Source: Daedaleopsis sinensis (taxonomy: Eukaryota > Basidiomycota > Agaricomycetes > Polyporales > Polyporaceae). From it: 64,000 nucleotides of DNA. The stretch is taken from the NCBI GenBank assembly GCA_033807695.1, contig CM066303.1, positions 3,658,001 through 3,722,000 of the forward strand, read 5' to 3'. Position numbers and translations under genes: made by a program. Positions 36,081 to 47,546 of the stretch are shown one piece after another; the first letter of the stretch is position 1; each line of letters begins with the position of its first letter. The notes beneath the pieces are model-generated. The model ran no database searches and was not told the origin of the DNA. It saw only the letters and a program-made list of their open reading frames with translations.

Positions 36081-36789
36081 GCACAGTTTGCACGTAGATC
36101 TGGGCGCAGGCTCTGCGACTGCGACCGACATGTTCGTGCGCGATGTGTGCACGGTGTAGACGGCGGAGTCGATCCTACCACATCTGGACTTCCCACCCCT
36201 TCATCTCGGCCGGTAGTTCCTCGTGCACGACTAGCCTGAGGCAGGCGGAAGAGAGGGGCAGCTCGTCCGGCATGGGGGCACTGTTCCATTGAATGTACGT
36301 CTGCCGCCTCTCACGCCTCGACTCGATGCGGTACTCATGTAGTAGGGCAGCTGATATTTTGATGGCAATCGTGTCGAGGCGAGGTGGATCTGTCGGACTA
36401 GGCGTTGAACATGCGGCCCTGCATCCACCTTCGACGTTCGATGCGAGTCCGGACCCGCCGTACCGCCTGCTCGAGGAATTCCTGCTTGACTTTAAGTGAC
36501 TGCTGCCGCTAGCTTCACGATATCCGCCCCCCAGCTTCCACAGTCTAGACTCCACCCTTCAGGTGATCCCCTCGCATAGCAACCTCAATCCGTTGGTCTA
36601 CTTACGAGGAACACAAACTCCATACTCCCTCTCGCCCTACGCAACTGATATGGTACTAGTAGGTAATACCGGCGGAAAGACTCGCGATGCACACGTGGTT
36701 GTTGCACTCCCCGTGGTGGCCTTGACAGTATTGCGAAGGCGGGGAAGGCGGAGCTTTTCTGTCATATCCGATTCTGTGAGTCATATTCC
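36081..36789. other. Spacer with a fragment of block U
   Basis: No gene is supported. Positions 36,640-36,790 contain a diverged copy of the CGTGGTGGCCTTGACAGTATTGCGAAGGCGGGGAAG segment that recurs in block U at 22,830 and 37,750. A 68-codon frame at 36,293-36,499 shows no motif. Confidence 0.4.
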
Positions 36790-37990
36790 TTAAGCATGTT
36801 CGCGTTCCCTGCACAGATCGTGTACGCGCCGTGTTCGACGTCTTTGGCGACTGTCGTGATATCGTCTGCACTAGTCTATTTATGGTGGTTATCTACGCAC
36901 ACTCTCGCACCGCAATACGAGCACTGATGGTGTCTATAGAGGACGCACACAGCGTGCCCTGCTAGCGCGATACTGCGATGTCGTCCATTGGAGAGGACAG
37001 ATCCGCGACGCACCGGTTCATACGCCCAGCCCCGAGATCGTTCATGGAGCTCTCGCTCGCTCGCTCGCTGCCTCTGCATCTCCAAGGACGCCTTTTTGGT
37101 GCATATAAGGGTGCGGACCGTTGATGTTGTGATTTAGAGCATGCGAGACTGACCGCTGTACCGCCCGGACCTTCGGCGGCAGAGCGGTCACATTGTCGCT
37201 TTATCCAACCCTGCACGCCGTCTTTGCTAGTATGCTGCACAGCACTCGAGTCGACGTGACTATACACTGGCCATGGTGAGCTGATAAGTTCAAATCACTC
37301 TCGCTGTCCGTCGCGCGCATGCACTGACCTCGATCGTTGTGCATGCTGAACTTATTACCCTCGCGCCTCTAGACACCGCAGGGAATGGACTCCGACAGCG
37401 GAGTACGCGCGCGCATCCCTACTCACCGGATGGCTCCGTCCCCTGCAACCACGTCCCCTGAAACCACGCATGTGTCCGCGACCGCGCCCGCAACTGCAAC
37501 CGCGTCTAGCGGCGTGCTCGAAGGCGAAGGACCCGCGCGAAATCAAGGCGACGAGCTCATGGGTCTACAATATCCCGCCGGCCCGGAGCACGCGGAGCAC
37601 ATCCCCCTCGACACCTTGAACATGCGTAGACGACACAGCTGAGTACGTACGTCCATGTATGATGCCGGTCATACCGGCGGAAGGACGTCCATGCGACCAG
37701 GTCTATGCGTGACTTCGCTATGCAACTTGACAGCGCACGTGGTGGTTGGGTTCCTCGTGGTGGCCTTTGCAGTATGGCGAAGGTGGGGAAGAGAAAGTAC
37801 TGGGGGCCGAGCTTCTCTGCACTCGGCAGAAGCCAGTGGACGGTAGACATGAGGGTGTACCCGCCATTGTGCATGCTTGATGCGTATAGCTGACATATGT
37901 ACGTGCCCTGCCCGCTTCCTGCATCTGCACCGTCCCCGGAAGCTCAGTGTTGACAATCGCACCGTCACGATCCCCGACAACGTCTCCGCT
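36790..37990 (+). repeat. Upstream block U with 5' flank of DUF6535 pseudogene 5
   Basis: It is colinear with 21,960-23,069, including the QYPA.PEH reading and the hydrophobic HVVVGFLVVA reading. A CTCGCT triplicate stands at 37,050. The CAACCG array is short here. Confidence 0.55.
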
Positions 37991-38692
37991 ATGTCAGATC
38001 TCGTACCGCCACACTTCACAGCAGCACGAATCTCCACCACATCTGCAGAGCCGAATTACGATTTGGAAATTTTCCGTAGAGATGCATGTGGTGAAGGGCC
38101 CGGGGGTGCTATAGCCGTACGTACAGTCTCATAGTCTCTAGGGTCAGGGTGGCTGGCTAAGCGAAATATGGCCAGGATGAAGATACCTTTCTAGACCCAC
38201 CGGCGCCCCTGCCGGAAGACAGGGAGTTACAAATCTTAGAGGTAATCAGACGTACCATCTGTTGCATACAAGCTACTCACTATCTAGCACGGTAGAGCTC
38301 CTGCCCCGAAGGCCTGCAAACCGAATCGAAGAGAGACATCGCACGGGTAGCGCATCCGTCTAGAGAAGAAATGGGCAACTTGTGGAGCAACGAGATGGGA
38401 ACTCTGCTCGTATACGTGCGTCTCTTGCTTTTCTAGAGGATAGATGACAGCGCGTAAACTCCTTGTTACACGCGTACATTGTCGATTCGTACGAGTTCCT
38501 CTCCATTCCTTCGCGCGCAGATTACCGTCCTCACTACCCTCTCGCAGATATCGGTGCAGCAGAATTGCCTCACTGTGAATGTTGCCCTCGAGAACTCAAC
38601 GCACTGCTAATCCCATGATGCGGGGTCACCTTTCGCTACATTCATCATCACTGTGCGCAAGTAGTGGCTGGCCGAGGTACCGTGCATCAATC
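37991..38692 (+). pseudogene. DUF6535 pseudogene 5 (duplicate of pseudogene 3)
   Basis: It begins MSDLVPPHFTAAR in the same context as pseudogene 3 and keeps the order of first exon, second exon-like part (LPEDREL, ending at about 38,241), EMGTLLVY (38,389-38,415) and the TLSQISVQQNCLTVNV segment (38,530-38,585). The segment between the third exon and PLENSTH is more eroded than in pseudogene 3 and AGLFSAVL is lost. The same internal deletion follows, then AAG-TAG-TGG-CTG-GCC (stop for Gln in KQWLA), and similarity ends at the same GCATCAAT. It was therefore already inactive when duplicated. Confidence 0.85.
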
Positions 38693-40379
38693 ATGTTCGT
38701 TTAACGTGCCTCGGCCTGCCGTCTTTGCCTGCTCTGGCTGTTTCTTCCGCCCTCTGTAACATGCATGTTTAGTTGAGCTCCATTAAGGAGCGTTGTCTGG
38801 ATGGGGTTGAAGTCAGTGACGAGTGATCAACCAGGATTTGACGATGATATCTCGGTGTATACTCTTCGTCTTAGCTGTACCAGTCAATGGATGTCTGACA
38901 CACGGTTGCAGTGAGTTCTGCATACTGACTTCTGAGTACTGCCAGTGAGTATTGGTAAGTACACGGTACCTACGATAACTTGAAGCGGAGGTGTTGCGAC
39001 GCGGCGCAGGAGTCGTGGATTGTGGCGAAGAAGTCTTGCAATCTTTCTCGCTGCCAGTATTCCTGCATGCATGAGATTACGATTACTTTATGAGTTGTCG
39101 TAGAATGCGTTCATAGACGGTCGAGTCCTTACGACTGTCCTGATAGTGTGGAATCAAGACGCATGCAAATTACTTACAGTTACCAGCACCATGCGCCATG
39201 AAGCAGAAGCGCTTAATGCCGGCCATTTCCGAGATGCGGCAATTGCCGAACCAATGGGAGCGTGAAGGCCGTGTCTCTTTGTCGTCCAACGCTCGAGCTC
39301 GTTGCTTGGCAGTGGACTGCTACTACCTTTCTTTGCTCTACGACTGGATTGTACAGCTCAGCTGCTAGTCCCTGCTTTACGCATCGCCGACCCCATCGGC
39401 TTACGTGAGTGAATCTCCGCCATTGACGCGGACTGCGAGTCCGCTCCCTCTCTGCCCCCCAGAGCTCCGCCGCTCTACCGCACACACCCGGCGAGGTCCT
39501 CCACCACGAGTAGGTGGCGCACGCACACCACGAGGCATACTGCACGCGGGCCTCGCGGGCTCGCTGCGAGCCGACAGGGAGCTAAGGCGGACTGCTCTCT
39601 TTGACATTCGTCTCGCTCGAAGCCTCGAAGCCTCGTGCGCGTTCAACCATGCGAGCACGCGGCGGAATGCACAGGTCGAGCGAGACAGTGTGTCTACCCG
39701 CGGTTTGAAGCCTCTTGAAGATGGGCCGATAGCAGGTGCGCATGTCCTAGCCTCAGATCGTCGACAGCGTCCGCTGTTGCGTGCCGAACCCGGGCGGTCT
39801 GGCTTCCATGGCTTTTGGAGAATGAACTACAGACGATGCCCGGTATTGCGCATATGTTGGCATTGTCTATCTCCAGCGTCCGTGGTCGGCGCGTTCTGTC
39901 CTACTGTCCACGCTGTGCACAGGATCTATACACACACGGCTCACGCCGCGCGGTTTCTAGACGATGTTCTCCGAGTCGTGGTGGCTCACGATCTTTCACC
40001 GGACATACGGAGTGCCACCTCGCTGCCCCAACCGCAGTGCTTGAACCGGGGACCCAGCTGAGGACGTGCTTCAATGCTCTGTGTAGGTTGGGCCGGCAGC
40101 AGGACTTCTGTGCAAGCACGACCGTGCATGCCTCGGCCGCACGAAGCACATGTGGTGGTTTTGTTCTGCGTGGGCGTGTTCCAATAGGGTGAAGGGACTA
40201 GCGGCGGCGCTTCTCTGACGCATTCCGCATACGCCCTCCGAGTATGTTGCCATCTGTTCCGTTCGTCTAAACGCATGCGAAGGTCGGACGATGCGGAAGT
40301 TGCAGTCGGAATGACGGACTGGCAATAGGCGTCTTTGCACTGTTGTGGTTGTAGCCTGTTTGCGATGAACGTATCTTGC
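38693..40379. other. Intergenic stretch, GC-rich island, no supported gene
   Basis: Positions 39,400-39,700 are GC-rich, and a 218-codon frame runs from 39,405 to 40,061. Its Arg/Ala/Pro-rich composition and lack of motifs suggest chance openness in GC-rich DNA. Positions 40,040-40,250 are a diverged copy of the block U segment (GACCCAGCTGAGGACG, TGGTGGTTTTGTTC). Confidence 0.4.
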
Positions 40380-40628
40380 TAGCTAAGAATATTGTCCTGA
40401 GCGACACAGACCACATTCAGTGTCCTGCGTCGTAATCCAATAATAGACATTCAGGGATCTGACAGCTCTGAACATTGTCTGGATGTCTTCCACGGCCCTC
40501 GTGGTGGCTCAGAGCCCCGAGGAGCCTGCTTGGCGCGTACACCTGGCATATGTACTCTGCCCCCTTCCACTACCATCTTCACAAGGCCCCCCTTCACCAT
40601 CTTAACGTCTTCGCTCAAGGTCTCCGCT
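40380..40628 (+). promoter_or_regulatory. Conserved promoter-proximal block of DUF6535 genes
   Basis: TAATAGACATT followed within 25 bases by TGACAGCTCTGA, then CCTCGTGGTGG(C/T)TCAGAGC, stands here and at 1,200-1,290 and 29,550-29,640, ending 90-130 bases before the start codon. CCTCGTGGTGG is kept even upstream of both pseudogenes (22,842; 37,754). This is a candidate promoter or leader element inferred from conservation only. Confidence 0.45.
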
Positions 40629-43172
40629 ATGTCAGAAGCAGATCTTGTACCACCGCGCTCCGAAACAGCACGACCTCCCGACCGTAACCACAGATCGGCG
40701 CGAACCGTCGCTGAGGATGCACAGGACGGTCAAGGCGGTGCCACTACAACCGTGCGTCACAGTTATGTAGTCTCAGGGGTTATACTGGCTGAGTGAGATG
40801 TGGATAGAATGAGGCAGAGCCTGTTCCAGACCGAACGCCGCCATCGCTGGATAATAGCTGGAAGATACCGAGCTCAGAGGTATTATGTGTCTCATCATCA
40901 GTTGCATGTAAGACACTCACAGATGTACCACAGGATCGATTGGATGAGCGGAGGTACCAATTATACAGTGACGGGAAGGAGGAGGCGAAATCAAGGGACA
41001 AAATCGCGAAGATAGTGAAAAGGTCTACTAAGGAGATGGTTGACCGATGGAATAAAGAGATGGACACGCTGTTGGTCTTCGTACGTGGTACTGTCCGTCT
41101 AGAGTCCGAGCTACACCATGCGAGCTTCTTCCCACATAGGGTGGTTTGTTTTCCGCCGTTCTCACAGCGTTCAACGTTGAGTCGTACAAGCTCCTTTCTC
41201 CGCCGGCTCAAGATCCTGTCATTGCCGCTCTCCATCAGATATCAGTGCAGCTGAATAGCTTCACTGTCAATCTTCCCCTCGTCAACTCAACACACTTCGG
41301 GGACCGCATTACACCGGCTCCCCCTCCTGTCCCAGAGCGCTGGGCCGTGATTCTCAACGTATTGTGGTTCTCGAGTCTCATCATCAGCCTGTCCGCTGCA
41401 TCGGTCGCCATCGTGGTCAAGCAGTGGATCAATGCATCGGATTATGGAATCTCCGGATCCTCCATCTACGCTGCTCGCATCCGCCAACATCGGCTCAACA
41501 GTCTCAAGAAATGGCGGATAGCAGAGATTATTGGGATCCTTCCTGTCCTGCTGCAAATCGCTCTGTTCTTGTTCTTCGCCGGTATCATCGTTTTGCTATG
41601 GGGTCTCAATCATGCTGTTGCGACTGTTGCGACGGTACTGGTTATCATTCCCTCCCTCTTCACTCTCGCCACCATCATGCTTCCTGCTTTTACTAGTCAC
41701 TGGTGCTATATTTCGCCACCCGCTATCGGGTTCACAATCGTGATCCGTTCTTTGGCTCGTACGTTGGCTAGGCTGTCTCGGAGGGCCTATCGTGAAATAC
41801 CAAGTGATTGGGCACAAGACGCGGGCCGGAAGCTGGTGGAGACCGTCTCCAAAGCGGTACTGCCAACCGTACAGAGAAAGGAGTCCAAAACTGTCTCAAA
41901 GGACCATGAGGAGCTCGACGCTGATATGGCTGCCACGGCATTCATTGCAACCCTGGATCCTGACAGTATCACCGCCTCTATGCCCATTGTCATGATGCTG
42001 AAGTCGAAACATGCCTCTCGCTACTTCACACAGATTGAGGCCGTCCTGATACAGTACGAGCAATGGGCTGATGTCTGCGGACAGGTACCTAGCCTTGTAT
42101 TATCTATTGGACTGTTGGCGATGTCCGCTACCATCGAGGATCGATTTTTGGACACAGAAGCTTCACTGGTCATTTGGGCACGTCAGCTCGAACGTTCTCT
42201 ACAACACTACCCAGGACGCAACACAGGTCCATCTGACGTATGCATGGACCTCGTGAGCGCTGTTCAAGACTTGAATGCGGTGCTACCAAGGCAACACAAA
42301 CTTCATCAGCATTTACATTGGTCGCTTTCACTTGCTATGGATAAGAATGAGGACAAACTTGTTCCACAAGCCGTAAAGCGGGGTGAGTAGCAGCAGCTAC
42401 AGTATTATTGGTCACCACAGTGAGGAATAAGCTGACGCGTGTTCCTTAGTCGCAGCTTTCGCAACCGAGCGACTGTCTCACGTTCAGGATGAGCTTGAAG
42501 ATAATATATCCTATCAATATGGATGGGTGACATTGCCATTCCACTATGCCCTAACTCACTCAGCAAGCGATGAACATTTTATGCAAGTCTGGGCCAATCC
42601 GCGCAGTGGACTTGAAGGGATTCTCCGCTTAGCTTTGCCCGCTACAAAAGTTACTGGACGGATTTGGTCAGGAATCATCCATGAACTTCGAGACATGCTC
42701 GTAGCTGGCAACGGTCGGAACGCGCCGGACAGGTTGCTTTTTGCTGAGCTCACGGAGGCATTGAACATCAAGAAATTGGACGAAGGCGATGAATTTGAGC
42801 GCGACGAGTGGACAACGGAGATCGTCCGCTGTCAGGAACAGGTCAAGGGTTGGATCTCACGAGTGACTCAGAATTTGAATCCGGTAAGAGTATTATTCTA
42901 CTAGTATCTTCGACTCGCGAAGCTGACACGCAATTGATATACAGCCGCCTGTGCAAGAGACTGCCCGCCCAGTCTCCGACTTGGACGTTTACGAAGCTGC
43001 GTCCACAGTGCCGTCTTCGACTTCGAGAGCCGAGTCCATCAGCACATTGCACTATCATACCCCTTCCTCTTCTCAAGGCTCTCTCAAGATTCCCGAGTCT
43101 ATTCCGTCTCGTGACCCTCATGTCCCTGATCCCTCGTCTCAAGATGAACCGCTTGACAAGCCCGTGTCATGA
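40629..43172 (+). CDS. DUF6535 membrane protein, paralogue 6 (intact, 6 exons)
   Basis: My exon model is 40629-40751, 40820-40879, 40934-41080, 41140-42382, 42450-42883 and 42945-43172, totalling 2,235 nt or 744 residues. Every intron is GT..AG and the phases agree. The start context GGTCTCCGCTATGTCAGA is shared with both pseudogenes. The third exon encodes a charged stretch ending in EMDTLLVF. The fourth begins GGLFSAVLTAFNVESY and holds the first membrane span (VLNVLWFSSLIISLSAAS), the VVKQW hallmark, an Arg-rich loop, and two further spans ending in LPAF followed by CYISPPAIGF. The last exon is Ser/Pro-rich. This copy is more diverged from paralogues 1 and 4 than they are from each other. 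Blocks S and B follow in the same order as after paralogue 4, so the unit [gene-S-B] was copied as a whole. Function is unknown. Confidence 0.87.
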
Positions 43173-44280
43173 TTCAGATGTGCCCAGTTTGCGAGTCCTT
43201 TCGACAGCCGCCTGCAGATGCTCCTTTTTATGCCCCTCGCCTCCTGCTCCTTTCTTTTACCAACATTGCCCATCACATCGCTTCGACACCCATTCCCTCA
43301 CTCTCTCGCACCATCAAACATACACACTTATCTCGTCTATTGTCCTGAGCAATCATCCATCGGTATTACTCTCTGGCTGCAAGCGTTCTGACGGTGTCTC
43401 GGGACCACCATATCATCCTCCTCTGTCCGACACACGTTCCGACAGCCTCCAGACCATGCAGATGAACGCGCTATACACATGGTGATTGACATTGCACCGC
43501 GCACGATCGTCTGTGTCGGCCACCTGTACCTTCGGAAGAGTGTTCATGACGTCGACATTTCCTCCACAATTCACCACCCTCCATGCTACAACACATCTGC
43601 CGCTCCATAGTTCTCTTCCGCTTCCGCCCCCGGATACATTCACGTCGCAATCACGGCCTTCAACGCAGACTCGGACTCGATATCTTAGAGTCTGACCCTC
43701 GCCACTCATCCATCCCCGCTCTATCGCTCGTCAGCTCTGCTTACCTCGACTCTACCTCGACGCAGCTACCTGAATTTCCACGCTCTCGCGCCCTTCCCGT
43801 TACCCCACTCGCTGCGCCTTCAAGTTCCCATACTAACCCCGAGTGCCGTATTCTCGACCGGTCTTCAACAGACTCATTACTTTTCGGTTCACGCTCCTCT
43901 GACTTCCTTCCGAATATCCCATGCCAAATCCTACCTTTCCCCTCAATATTCTCGCACTCGTACCTGGCTCGCGACGGTTCCAACAACCGGCCGCCTTTCC
44001 GTATTCTCTCCGTATTCGACAGACTGACAGTTTCCCCCGTGTCCCGAACCTGTTCAGCTCACTCCGTACTCTCCGTATCGTCTCTTCCGTCCGGCTCCCG
44101 ACTTCTTCCATCTCTCCTACCCGTTTCTGTACCATAAATAGTTCCCTTTCCGGCTCGACACCTTCCCGCTTAACTTCTGTCCATGTTCCTCGGTCTCATA
44201 TGTCTCAGAATTCGAAGCTATTTATACCTTTCAGCATGGGTTTGGCCAGAGTCCCGAGTCGGAAACGCTTCAACAAGCGG
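43173..44280 (+). repeat. Downstream block S, copy 3
   Basis: It matches 32,179-33,200 and 3,860-5,050. The GTCTTCAACAGAC motif is at 43,863, and its partner near 44,022 is mutated to GTATTCGACAGACTGACAG. A 225-codon frame at 42,808-43,485 overlaps the real last exon of paralogue 6 in another frame and is not a gene. Confidence 0.6.
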
Positions 44281-46340
44281 TGAAGTCCAGTAAAATCGAT
44301 GTCAGTCACGGCCGCGGGACGATTGAGCTGTTGCTCTCGTCGTAAGTGGTTCGTGTAGCTATGTGCACATAGCACAAGTCAGGGACAGGGCTGCTTGTAC
44401 GTACCGATAGCTTGAAAGTTGAGTCTGTGGATGCACTTCAAGTCCGAGCGCACCGTCACCGAGTGTATCGGAGGAACCCGGACCGAGTCTCCGGATCTCG
44501 TCGTCAAGCAGCGCTTGTACTGAACCTTCCTCCCCCCCTTCCGACCGTGACTGACCTGCTTGACACTCGGGCACCAATCCTTGTCGCCACACCGTCCACG
44601 ACTCACGACTCTCTTGGAGTATAAGCCGCGGAAACCATCGACGTCCAATGTCTGGATGTGCCATCGCCCACTGCTCCGAATCCAATCTCGCGGTGGTGGA
44701 TACCTGGGAGGTAGTCATATCCAGATGGAACTCTTCGGTGAGTGCTCTGTTTTCTACTCGCCACAAGAGCTCAAAGTGGTAGCCCTTATCGTAAGGCCCT
44801 CTGACTGCTGGCTTCTCTCCGAAGCCTAGAGCGCGTTGAAGACGCGGCGGACGTGACCTTTTCCGCAGCCTCCTCACGCCACTTGTCAATCGTTCGCTGG
44901 TACAGTCTTCGCTCGCCACATCCTCTTCAGCGACTGTGTGTCTCACCCTGCCCACCAAACTCCATCGACATCGCGCGCGCTCTCTCGCGCTCTCGCTCTC
45001 TGCCTGCTTTCGACGCCCTCTGTCTCGGCTCCAATCGTATCCCCCGACTTCTGGTACTTGAATAGCTGTGGGGAGCGTCGACTTTCTCATGGTAATGCAT
45101 CAGGTAAGTCCTTCGTTTGCGTAATCCCCACCGCGTCCGTGTACGATATGCGCCTTGCTCAATATATGCGTCGGTATCTTCCATCTCTCTCCACGTGAAA
45201 AGCATTCGCCCCGGACTGAATCTAGTCTTCAATCCGTTCAACTCCCTCTCCACGCAGCTCGTGCCTACGTCAATCCCACCACGGAACTTCTGTCATCTGC
45301 GGAGCTCGTCTGCAAGTCCGTCGGCTGCTCGGCTCACTAGCTCACTTTCTGCTCACAAAGGACTAGGAGTCTAGGACGTCTACTACGCTATTTCTCGCAC
45401 TCCAACAATCACCTCCGTCCTTACTCGGTGTCACGACCGGCCCCTGCAGGTGCCGCCGCCTACGCTCCGATTATATCTCATCTCCCCTCACACAGGGTGT
45501 ACACCGGTACGTTCATTTGTCAAGACATCTCACCTCGCCCACTGCAAGACATCGTGGCCGCGCACTGTCTCAAACGTTGCGCCGGTCCCACCCACTCTAC
45601 GCATACATTCAAGTCCTACAGTCGAGCTTTTCACAAAATACGCACGGACGGCCGCGAGGGCCAGCACCAGACTCTAGTACATCCTACCAGATCTCAACAA
45701 ACGATTAGGGACATCTATCGGGTAATACGACAGCTCGTCTCGTGCGTACAGCGTGACATGAAGTGCAAAATTCCCAACTACGCGTCAATGCTCGGGAGCC
45801 TCAGCGTTTTCGTCGCACCGCACGAGTGCCTGTCGCGACCGCCGCGGCTAACTCACCCACTCTCTATTCCGACCACAGAGGACCACCCCGAGGACCGCTG
45901 TCTATCCTGACCACCGAGGACCGCCTCCGTCTCTGACCACCGAAGATGGTCCTACCCGCTGGATGGGACGTACATCGACACCCTCGCATGTCTCTCCGTC
46001 GAGAGCCCTACGACTGAACTCAAAGCATGCTATTCAAAACTTGGTCGCACGTTGATCCTGCATAAATAATGCCAGTCGACGATAACCGCACCATTCTCCT
46101 GCAGCTACCTCGCGGTCTCCTACTCTCGACTGGAACTTCCGACATACGCGCATGGCCGCATTCCTCGACTCTGGCCCCGGGTTCAGTTCTCCCCGCGCAC
46201 TCCCGCTTCCTGGGCTGCTCCGTGCTATCCTTTCGGGGATGTGATGGTCAATCACCGCGCAGTCTTCCCCCGCTCATCACTGCGACGCGGATGATGCGCA
46301 CGTCCCGATACACCTCACGTATTCTTGGCCCCGTGCCCTA
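44280..46340 (+). repeat. Block B, copy 2
   Basis: It is colinear with 33,640-36,080 but lacks the 24-bp tandem duplication. It has the same CATCAGGTAAGTCCTTCGT donor-like site (45,098) and the CTCAATATATGCGTC motif (45,158). A 160-codon frame (45,428-45,910; ISPRPLQDIVAAHCLKR) is the longest reading of this block. In copy 1 the same frame is interrupted, so it is either this copy's surviving exon or chance. Confidence 0.6.
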
Positions 46341-46955
46341 ATCAGACATGGCAATGTGAGCTTCTCTTTATGACTCGTATCCTCTTCCGGTGCTCACGAA
46401 CCTCCCTGTGAAGGTCTAGCTCTGCCTCTCGTTCCACCTCGCGCAAGGTCTAGCAGCCACGGAAAAAAAGAGCTCTGATGCACTCGTGTACACCCCCATC
46501 ACGTTTTGTGGTATCTGTCCTCATCCGCACGACTGAAGCTGACGGTACCCTTGGATCATGATTTGAAACAGACCGAAAGGTAGCCAAGAGCGTTAAATAC
46601 GGTTTGCTGGGGCCGAGTCCTGCTCGCCCGGTACGTCGTTGTCAAAGTTTCCGTTGAATGACGACTCACGCGTGTTTCACTTCGTTCAGGCTGCAACTGT
46701 TCTGTGCGCTCACTTCTCAGGCTGTCCACATACACGCGATGGTACAGCTATCCATGTAAGCGGTATCCAATATAACCATTCAAACCACGTGACTCTCGAT
46801 ATCTCTTCAACACATCCTTGTACACCTGACTACCCTCGGATCAGGGTGTGCCCGCAAAGCTGGAGTGCGTTCTGCTGGCTGGAGTACGATGTGGTAAGTC
46901 GAGGGTCACAACGATGCTAAAGTTTGTGAGGGACTTACCATGAACGTCCAACAGC
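46341..46955. other. Spacer with a repeat A tail fragment
   Basis: Positions 46,345-46,500 match 11,220-11,350 (the end of repeat A copy 1), including GACATG.....TGTGAGCTTCTCT and GGTCTAGCTCT-type text. The remainder up to the secreted-protein gene has no recognised feature. Confidence 0.5.
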
Positions 46956-47546
46956 TCAGCAGAAGCCGCTGCCCTGGGATACGCGTCCGTATGCCGCCTT
47001 CCAGCCCGTGGCGTCGTAATGGCCAGCCCCCGCGCTCGACCCGTGCGTGAAGCCGCATTTGGAGTTGATCTGAGCGTAGAAGTACCACACGTCGTCGCTG
47101 TGGCACGTCTGCCCGTTCCCGTAGTTGCACCCGTACGCGACGGTGTCGGCGTACACGCGAGCGATGCTTCGGGAGCCGAAGTAGTACCCGGACCCGCACA
47201 TGTCCGCGAGCTCGCCCTGCGCGACGTTCACGCTGTCGGCGTTGATGCCGTACCCGTTGCAGGTAATGGAGTCACGCTTGACGAGCGCAGACTCCGAGTT
47301 CGCTCCCTTGGCAATGGCAGTGCCGGAGGTGAAGGTCGCGTTCTTGGGGTTGACCGAGGCGGCGTCTGCGCCGAGGAACTCCCAGACGGTGCTGCCGTTC
47401 TCGTGGACGTATCCCTGGTAGAAACCGTCGGTGGAGCCGACAGGAATGGGCTGCAGAGTAGGGCTGGTGGCATCGGGGATGGTCGCACCTGCGGTCAGAC
47501 TGACCGCTGCGAGAAGGGCGACGAAGGGGATGGTGAGTGCGAACAT
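46956..47546 (-). CDS. Small secreted six-cysteine protein with Kex2 site
   Basis: A single uninterrupted frame of 196 residues. Residues 1-20 (MFALTIPFVALLAAVSLTAG) form a typical signal peptide. A pro-region follows up to ALVKR (about residues 87-91), a dibasic Kex2-type cleavage site. The mature part of about 105 residues would start DSITCNGYG and contains six Cys, in CNGYG, DMCGSGYY, YGCNYG, TCHSDDVWYF, SKCGF and SGFC, consistent with three disulphides. It ends directly on the last Cys. Rich Gly, Ser, Tyr and Asn content fits a stable extracellular protein. I do not recognise a named family; it could be an effector-like or antimicrobial protein, and I assign no activity. It has a TATA box and a short leader. 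Its high GC and intact frame contrast with the decayed DNA around it. Confidence 0.85.
   Translation of the reverse strand: MFALTIPFVALLAAVSLTAGATIPDATSPTLQPIPVGSTDGFYQGYVHENGSTVWEFLGADAASVNPKNATFTSGTAIAKGANSESALVKRDSITCNGYGINADSVNVAQGELADMCGSGYYFGSRSIARVYADTVAYGCNYGNGQTCHSDDVWYFYAQINSKCGFTHGSSAGAGHYDATGWKAAYGRVSQGSGFC

Noticed and set aside
39405..40061. 218-codon + frame in a GC-rich island
   Set aside because: Arg/Ala/Pro-rich text without motif, no conserved copy and no splice support. Chance openness is more likely.
46956..47546. Assignment of the secreted protein to hydrophobins or a named killer-toxin family
   Set aside because: It has six, not eight, Cys and no Cys doublets, so it is not a hydrophobin. 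I cannot match it to a toxin family from the sequence alone.
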